Both the position numbers and the translations under genes were made by a program. Below, in pieces: positions 59,539 through 64,000 of a DNA stretch of 64,000 nt; within the stretch, counting starts at the first letter, position 1, and each line of letters begins with the position of its first letter. The notes under the pieces are model-generated. The model ran no database searches, was not told the DNA's origin, and saw only the letters and a list, made by a program, of their open reading frames with translations. Source of the DNA: Kocuria rosea subsp. polaris (GTDB lineage Bacteria > Actinomycetota > Actinomycetes > Actinomycetales > Micrococcaceae); contig MLDA01000005.1 in NCBI GenBank assembly GCA_023896275.1, positions 62,001 to 126,000 of the forward strand, written 5' to 3'.

Positions 59539-59966
59539 ACCGCGGCGGAGCAGTCGGCGCAGAGGCCGAAGATCTCGATGGTGTGGCCCGGCTGCGTGAA
59601 GCCGTGCTGGGCGGCGACTTGGCGCGTCCAGTCCTCGATCGAGGGGGCTTCGATCTCCACCGCCGTGCCGCAGTTCCGGCAGACGATGTGGTGGTGGTGC
59701 TCAGCCGCCTCACATTGGCGGTACACGGACTCGCCGTCGTTCGAGCGCAGGACGTCCACGACGCCGTCGTCCGCCATCGACTGCAGGATGCGGTACACCG
59801 TCGCGAGGGAGACCTTCTGGCCGCGTTCGTGCAGCCAGCGGTACAGCTCCTGGGCGCTGACGAAATCTGTCAGCTCTTCGAGAGCGCCGCTGACGGCCAT
59901 GCGCTGCTTCGTCACGCGAGGCGCGGCCTCGCGGTGGGTGCCGGATCCGGCAGCCGTGCTGTTCAT
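59535..59966 (-). CDS. zur: Zinc uptake regulator, Fur family
   Basis: The 143-residue product has an N-terminal winged helix (DFVSAQELYRWLHERGQKVS; LATVYRILQSMADDGVVDVL), a His cluster EHHHHIVCRNCG, and a second CxxC (CADCS) for the structural zinc. Position beside znuACB and the Zur box make zinc the effector. It converges on znuB. Confidence 0.92.
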   Translation of the reverse strand: MNSTAAGSGTHREAAPRVTKQRMAVSGALEELTDFVSAQELYRWLHERGQKVSLATVYRILQSMADDGVVDVLRSNDGESVYRQCEAAEHHHHIVCRNCGTAVEIEAPSIEDWTRQVAAQHGFTQPGHTIEIFGLCADCSAAV

Positions 59967-60030
59967 CTAGGCGGACTCCTGAGCAGCTATCGGTTGAGAA
60001 CCCCTCCAGCCTACCAGCGCGACCTGCGGC

Positions 60031-61140
60031 TCATCCGCCCAGACGCCACGTCCCCGTCGCGAGGAATTCCTCGATCACGCCGGTGTACGGCGCGGGGTCG
60101 ATGCCCTGAGCCGCGAGCCATTGCGCGTCCCGGTGGCTGCGGCCGTATCGATCGCCGTTGTCGCACAGCAGGGTGACGACGCTGCCGCGCTCATTCTTGG
60201 CGAGCATGCCCGCGATCAGCTGCCACGTGAGCCAGAGATTCGTTCCCGTGGAGGGGCCGCCGTTGAGCCCGCCCCAGTCGAGCAGGTGGTGCATGGCGGC
60301 AATCGACGCGCCGTCCGGGACGCGCGTGACCTGGTCGATGACCGAAGGCACGAAGCTCGGTTCGGGGCGGGCCCGCCCGATGCCTTCAATTCGACTGGGG
60401 GAGCCGACGACGGCGGCCGGGTCGCCGCCGTCGTGCCACGCCTGCCACGCGGGCAGGAATGCCGAGCCTTCCGGGTCGCCGACCGCGAGCCGGGTGTTGA
60501 AGCGGTGATAGCGCGCGTAGCGACCGATCGTCGCGCTGGTGCCGCCCGTGCCCGCCCCGACCACGACCCACGCCGGCACCGGGTGCGGCTCTGCGGCGAG
60601 CTGCTCGAAGATCGACTCGGCGATGTTGTTGTTCCCGCGCCAGTCGGTGGCCCGTTCGGCGTAGGTGAACTGGTCCATGTAGTGCCCGCCGCTCTCTCGG
60701 GCGATGCGTTCGGCCACGGCGTAGACGGTGCCCGGGTCGGCGACGAGCTCGCACGTTCCGCCGAACCGCTCGATCAGCTCGATCTTCTCGGCGCTCGTGC
60801 TGGCGGCCATGACCGCGACGAAGTCCAGGCCGAGCAGCTGCGCGTAGTACGCCTCGGAGACGGCGGTGCTTCCGCTAGAGGCCTCCACGATCGTGGTGCC
60901 CTCGGTGATCCAGCCGTTGACCAGGCCGTACAGGAAGAGCGAGCGGGCGAGCCGGTGTTTGAGGCTGCCGGTGCGATGCGTCGACTCGTCCTTGAGGTAC
61001 AGGTCGATGCCCCACTCGGCCGGCAGGCTCAGGCGGTGCAGGTGGGTGTCGGCGCTGCGCGTGGCATCGGCCTCGATGCGCTTCACGGCGTCGTCCACCC
61101 ACGTGCGATCGGATGCTGGGCGTCGGGATGTTGTGTTCAC
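60031..61140 (-). CDS. PLP-dependent cysteine desulfhydrase/synthase-like enzyme (Cds1-like)
   Basis: GTG 61140. The 369-residue product is a fold-type II PLP enzyme: [15 protein letters not shown] with the PLP lysine (about residue 62), [20 protein letters not shown] for the substrate loop, and [20 protein letters not shown] for the phosphate-binding glycine loop. Similar to mycobacterial Cds1, which makes pyruvate and H2S from cysteine; a cysteine-synthase-like activity is possible. It diverges from the HIT gene. Confidence 0.85.
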   Translation of the reverse strand: MNTTSRRPASDRTWVDDAVKRIEADATRSADTHLHRLSLPAEWGIDLYLKDESTHRTGSLKHRLARSLFLYGLVNGWITEGTTIVEASSGSTAVSEAYYAQLLGLDFVAVMAASTSAEKIELIERFGGTCELVADPGTVYAVAERIARESGGHYMDQFTYAERATDWRGNNNIAESIFEQLAAEPHPVPAWVVVGAGTGGTSATIGRYARYHRFNTRLAVGDPEGSAFLPAWQAWHDGGDPAAVVGSPSRIEGIGRARPEPSFVPSVIDQVTRVPDGASIAAMHHLLDWGGLNGGPSTGTNLWLTWQLIAGMLAKNERGSVVTLLCDNGDRYGRSHRDAQWLAAQGIDPAPYTGVIEEFLATGTWRLGG

Positions 61141-61150
61141 CCACCTAGCT

Positions 61151-61164
61151 TAGGATGCGAGACA
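61151..61164 (+). promoter_or_regulatory. -10-like element giving a possibly leaderless HIT transcript
   Basis: TAGGAT (61151-61156) lies 7 bases before ATG 61164. An earlier in-frame ATG at 61155 overlaps the element and is less likely. No Shine-Dalgarno is present. Confidence 0.4.
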
Positions 61165-61592
61165 TGAGTTCTCTGTTTTCGAAGATCATCGCCGGTGAGA
61201 TCCCGGGCCGATTCGTCTGGAGCGACGCCGACGTCGTCGCCTTCCTCGACGTCCGCCCGCAGACGGACGGGCACGTGCTGGTCGTCCCGCGCGCGGAGAC
61301 CGACAAGTGGACGGAGGCCGAGCCCGAGCTATACGCGAAGGTCACGGCCGTCGCCCAGAAGATCGGTGCGGCCCAGGTCCGCGAGTTCGGCTCGGCGCGC
61401 GCCGGCACGACCATCATGGGTTTCGAGGTCCCGCATCTGCACGTGCACGTGTGGCCCGTGAACTCGATGCGCGACTACGACTTCGCGAACCCGGGCGGCA
61501 ACGCCGAGCCGGGGGCGCTCGACGCGGCCGCCGCGCGCCTGCGCGCGGCCCTGCGCGCAGACGGTCACGCGGACGCGGTGCCCGCAGACTGA
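61164..61592 (+). CDS. HIT-family nucleotide hydrolase
   Basis: From ATG 61164 the 142-residue product has the HIT core: SLFSKIIAGEIPGRFVWSDA at the start, DVRPQTDGHVLVVPRAETDK, and the catalytic triad motif HLHVHVWP (about residue 93). HIT enzymes hydrolyse nucleotide-phosphate bonds, often AMP-lysine or dinucleoside phosphates; the exact substrate is unknown. The C-terminus is Ala/Arg rich. Confidence 0.92.
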   Translation: MSSLFSKIIAGEIPGRFVWSDADVVAFLDVRPQTDGHVLVVPRAETDKWTEAEPELYAKVTAVAQKIGAAQVREFGSARAGTTIMGFEVPHLHVHVWPVNSMRDYDFANPGGNAEPGALDAAAARLRAALRADGHADAVPAD

Positions 61593-61596
61593 TCTC

Positions 61597-61646
61597 GTAC
61601 GACGGCGGCGCCTCGCCCCGCGTGGGGTGAGGCGCCGCCGTCGTAC
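61597..61646. terminator. 23-bp bidirectional hairpin terminator
   Basis: The arms 61597-61619 and 61624-61646 are complementary except for one G-T wobble, with a GCGT loop. It sits between the convergent HIT and hrpA genes, five bases after the HIT stop. No long T-run, but the stem is the strongest in the window. Confidence 0.9.
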
Positions 61647-61655
61647 CCGGCGGGC

Positions 61656-64000
61656 CTACTTGGCCTGCGCCTCGCGCAGGGCCGTGCGGATTCGCTTCTC
61701 CGACACCGAATGCGCGGTGCCCAGCTCCTGGGCGAAGAGGCTCACGCGCAACTCCTCGATCATCCACTTGACGGCCGCGAGCTTCGGCGGTGTGCGCGCG
61801 CCGGCGGGCAGGGCGTCGAGCGCGGCATCGTAGTCGTCCTCGATCGCCTGGACGGCCAGCATGTTCTGGTTGTCGCGGGTCACGGCCCCGGCCTCGAGCT
61901 TGTCGAGACGGACCTCGATGGCCTGCACGTAGCGCGGCAGATGGGCGAGCTGCGCGTACCCGGTGCCCGCGACGAACCCGGGGTAGACGAGTTGCTCGAG
62001 CTGGGCCCGGATGTCCGAGAGCGCGTGCATGAGCGCGAGCGAGGACGCCTTCTTGATCCGCTGATTCACCCGCCGCGCGGAGGAGAGGACCTTCTCCACG
62101 ATCGCGGTCACCGAGAAGACGGTGTCGATCAGCTCGGCGCGCACATGCTGGTAGAGCTTCTCGAACTCGTCGCGCGCGAACGGGAGCTGCTCCGGAACCA
62201 GCTTGTCCACCGCGGCCTGCGCGCAGTCCGCGATGAGGGTCTCCACCGACCCGTGCGGGTTCTGCGTGAAGACGAGCTTCTCCTTGTTGTTGAGGTGGTC
62301 CGTCACGTAGCGGGTCGGCGAGGGGACCTTGAGCATGAGCAGCCGGATGACGCCCGTGCGGTGGGCGGCGAGTTGCTCCGACTCGTTGCGATAGACGGTC
62401 AGCGTCGCGTCCGCGCCGGCGTCGACGAGGGCCGGGTAGCCCGTGATGGTCTGCCCGGCGACCTGGCTGCTCACCTTGCGCTCGATTGTTCCCGCCGCGC
62501 CGAGGGAGTCCGTCCAGTCGGTGACGTGCGTGGCCTCCCAACGAGTCGACGACGACGGCGGCGCCGCCGCGGTCTTTTTCCCGCCGGCGCGCTGGGCGGC
62601 AGGGCGTGTGCCCTTCTTGCCGGCCGGCTGCCCCGGGCCGGGCGTGGGCACACCGGCGAGCGAAGCCAGCGCGTCGCCGTCGGCGCCGAGGGACTCGGCC
62701 AGTGCCTTGCGGTTCGCGCCGGCAAGCGTCTCCTGCAGGTGCTCGAGATCCCGGCTTTCGCCGAGGATCTTGGCGCGCGCGTCGACGACTTCGAACGTCG
62801 GCCGGAGGTAGGCGGGGACCGCGCTCCAGTCCCACGAGCCAGGCGGGATGACGAAGCCGCGCATCCGGCGCAGCGCCAGCTCGAGTGAGGCCTCCAGGTC
62901 GTCGGTCTCCGGGTCGAAGTCCGCCGCGAGCGCGGCGACGGCCTGCGCGGCGACGTCGGGGGCCGGGACGAAGTTCTTCCTGATCTGTTTCGGCAGCGAT
63001 TTGATCAGGGCGGTGACGAGCTCGACCCGCAGTCCGGGGATCTGCCAGCGAAAGCGCGCCGGATCCAGCTGGTTCAGGAACAGGATCGGGACCCGGATGG
63101 TGATGCCGTCGTGCTCCCGGCCGCGCGGGTCCGCGCCCGCGCCGCCGCGGGACGTGGTCGCCTGAGAGGGATTGAATTCGTACGTCAGGTCCAGCTCGAG
63201 GCCGCCGTGACGCCACGTGCGCGGGTACGCCGACTCGTCGACCTCCTCCGCGTCCACGGCGAGGACTGCCTCCGGGTCGAAGTCGAGCAGCGTCGGATCG
63301 TCGTGCCGGGCCTGCTTCCACCAGCGGTCGAAGTGCCGCTCGGTCGTGACGTCCGCGCCGATGCGCTGGTCGTAGAAGTCGAAGAGGTCCTCGTCGGAGA
63401 TCCGCAGGTCGCGGCGGCGCATGCGCGACTCGAGTTCCTCGACTTCGGCGAGCAGCTTCCGGTTGCGGTGGAAGAACTGGTGCCGGGTGCGCCAGTCGCC
63501 CTCGACGAGCGCGTGGCGGATGAACAGCTCGCGCGCCAGTTGCTTGTCGACGCGCCCGAACTGGATGCGGCGCTGGGCGATGATCGGCACCCCGAAGAGG
63601 GTGACCTTCTCGTAGCCCATGACCGAACCCTGCTTGCTGGACCAGTGCGGCTCCGAGAAGTTGCGTTTGACGAGGTCCGCGGCGACGTCCTCGACCCACT
63701 CGGGATTGAAGACGGCAGCCGTCCGCGCCCAGAGCCGGGACGTCTCGACGAGCTCGGCCGCCATGACCCAGTCGTGGTTCTTTTTGAACAGTGCGGACCC
63801 GGGAAAGACGGCGAACCGCGTGCCGCGGGCGCCCGCGTACTCTCGCTTGCGGTCGTCCCAGAGCCCGATGTGGCTGAGCAGCCCGGCGAGCAGCGACTGG
63901 TGGATCGGTTCCTCGTTGCCGGCCGGGTCGACCGGCCCGGGTGTGAGCGTGATCTCCAGAGGTTTGGCGAGCTGGCGCAGCTGCGCGAACAGGTCCTGCC
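61656..64000 (-). CDS. hrpA: ATP-dependent RNA helicase HrpA, C-terminal part (5' end beyond the window)
   Basis: The frame stays open to the right edge of the window, past the internal ATG at 63764 (upstream codons read ...GPVDPAGNEEPIHQSLLAGL...), so this is the 3' 780 codons of a much larger gene. The visible part lacks the DEAH motor and corresponds to the OB-fold and DUF3418 C-terminal regions (KLLAEVEELESRMRRRDLRI; EFNPSQATTSRG), with a lysine/alanine-rich insert (GKKGTRPAAQRAGGKK) near the middle. HrpA acts on ribosomes or mRNA with translation stress roles. Confidence 0.92.
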   Translation of the reverse strand, partial: QDLFAQLRQLAKPLEITLTPGPVDPAGNEEPIHQSLLAGLLSHIGLWDDRKREYAGARGTRFAVFPGSALFKKNHDWVMAAELVETSRLWARTAAVFNPEWVEDVAADLVKRNFSEPHWSSKQGSVMGYEKVTLFGVPIIAQRRIQFGRVDKQLARELFIRHALVEGDWRTRHQFFHRNRKLLAEVEELESRMRRRDLRISDEDLFDFYDQRIGADVTTERHFDRWWKQARHDDPTLLDFDPEAVLAVDAEEVDESAYPRTWRHGGLELDLTYEFNPSQATTSRGGAGADPRGREHDGITIRVPILFLNQLDPARFRWQIPGLRVELVTALIKSLPKQIRKNFVPAPDVAAQAVAALAADFDPETDDLEASLELALRRMRGFVIPPGSWDWSAVPAYLRPTFEVVDARAKILGESRDLEHLQETLAGANRKALAESLGADGDALASLAGVPTPGPGQPAGKKGTRPAAQRAGGKKTAAAPPSSSTRWEATHVTDWTDSLGAAGTIERKVSSQVAGQTITGYPALVDAGADATLTVYRNESEQLAAHRTGVIRLLMLKVPSPTRYVTDHLNNKEKLVFTQNPHGSVETLIADCAQAAVDKLVPEQLPFARDEFEKLYQHVRAELIDTVFSVTAIVEKVLSSARRVNQRIKKASSLALMHALSDIRAQLEQLVYPGFVAGTGYAQLAHLPRYVQAIEVRLDKLEAGAVTRDNQNMLAVQAIEDDYDAALDALPAGARTPPKLAAVKWMIEELRVSLFAQELGTAHSVSEKRIRTALREAQAK

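Noticed and set aside
58389-60176. 595-codon plus-strand frame over znuC/znuB/zur
   Set aside because: Shadow composition, and crosses three real genes.
61414-63699. Long minus-strand frame (761 codons) over hrpA and the HIT gene
   Set aside because: Arg/Gly/Ala-rich shadow in another frame; hrpA is read in a different frame.

Overview
The window comes from a high-GC actinobacterium, most likely Micrococcales and probably Micrococcaceae. Supporting signs are the strong GC bias, a WhiB-type regulator, a sigR/rsrA pair, the 25-residue ribosomal protein bL37, a fused E2-E1 oxoglutarate decarboxylase (kgd), a tmRNA with tag ADSKRTDFALAA, and RF2 without the programmed frameshift. Genus is not determined from sequence alone.

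Bases 1 to about 30,510 are the right-hand part of a siphovirus-type prophage, nearly all on the plus strand. The early block (1-6,045) holds a ParB-like protein, a WhiB-like protein, several small proteins, a clamp-like protein, an HNH protein and a VRR-NUC nuclease. A 15-bp hairpin terminator (6,099-6,132) separates it from the late block. That block runs HNH, possible cos region, small terminase, a large terminase divided into ATPase and nuclease reading frames, portal, MuF-like protein, scaffold, capsid, connector and tail genes. It includes a tail assembly chaperone with a programmed -1 frameshift, then tape measure, distal tail and a 1,975-residue tail tip/fibre protein with a C-terminal S74-type chaperone domain. 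Lysis genes follow: a DUF2746-like membrane protein, an amidase endolysin and a holin. An HNH/AP2 homing endonuclease on the minus strand sits inside the lysis cassette. No integrase or repressor is seen; these should lie left of the window.

The prophage ends in a host tad (type IVc pilus) locus. A 32-codon piece resembling the C-terminal half of a Flp pilin (30,519-30,617) is followed by two TadE-like genes and a TadG-like gene, suggesting that the phage integrated in or beside flp and cut it off from the upstream tad genes.

The rest is host core genome. prfB is followed by scoA-scoB, then ftsE-ftsX with a secreted coiled-coil LytM peptidase (cell division), then smpB-ssrA (trans-translation). 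A minus-strand manganese block follows: mntA-mntB-mntC-mntR, continuing by overlapping frames into two fluoride channel genes (crcB). Next is a minus-strand doxX-aroA-rsgA-hisN operon. The sigR-rsrA redox module has a near-perfect SigR autoregulatory promoter and two plausible translation starts. Then come bL37, an SGNH-like protein, kgd, two CNNM/CorC-type CBS transporters, the zinc importer znuACB with a Zur box and convergent zur, a Cds1-like PLP enzyme, a HIT hydrolase and the 3' part of hrpA.

The most interesting signals are the divided terminase, the frameshifted tail chaperone, a reverse-oriented membrane gene in the tail block, a structured non-coding block with tRNA-like arms, a duplicated zinc-finger/HTH protein at the prophage edge, the flp remnant, the dual-start sigR, and metal-responsive promoters whose operators overlap leaderless starts or terminators.
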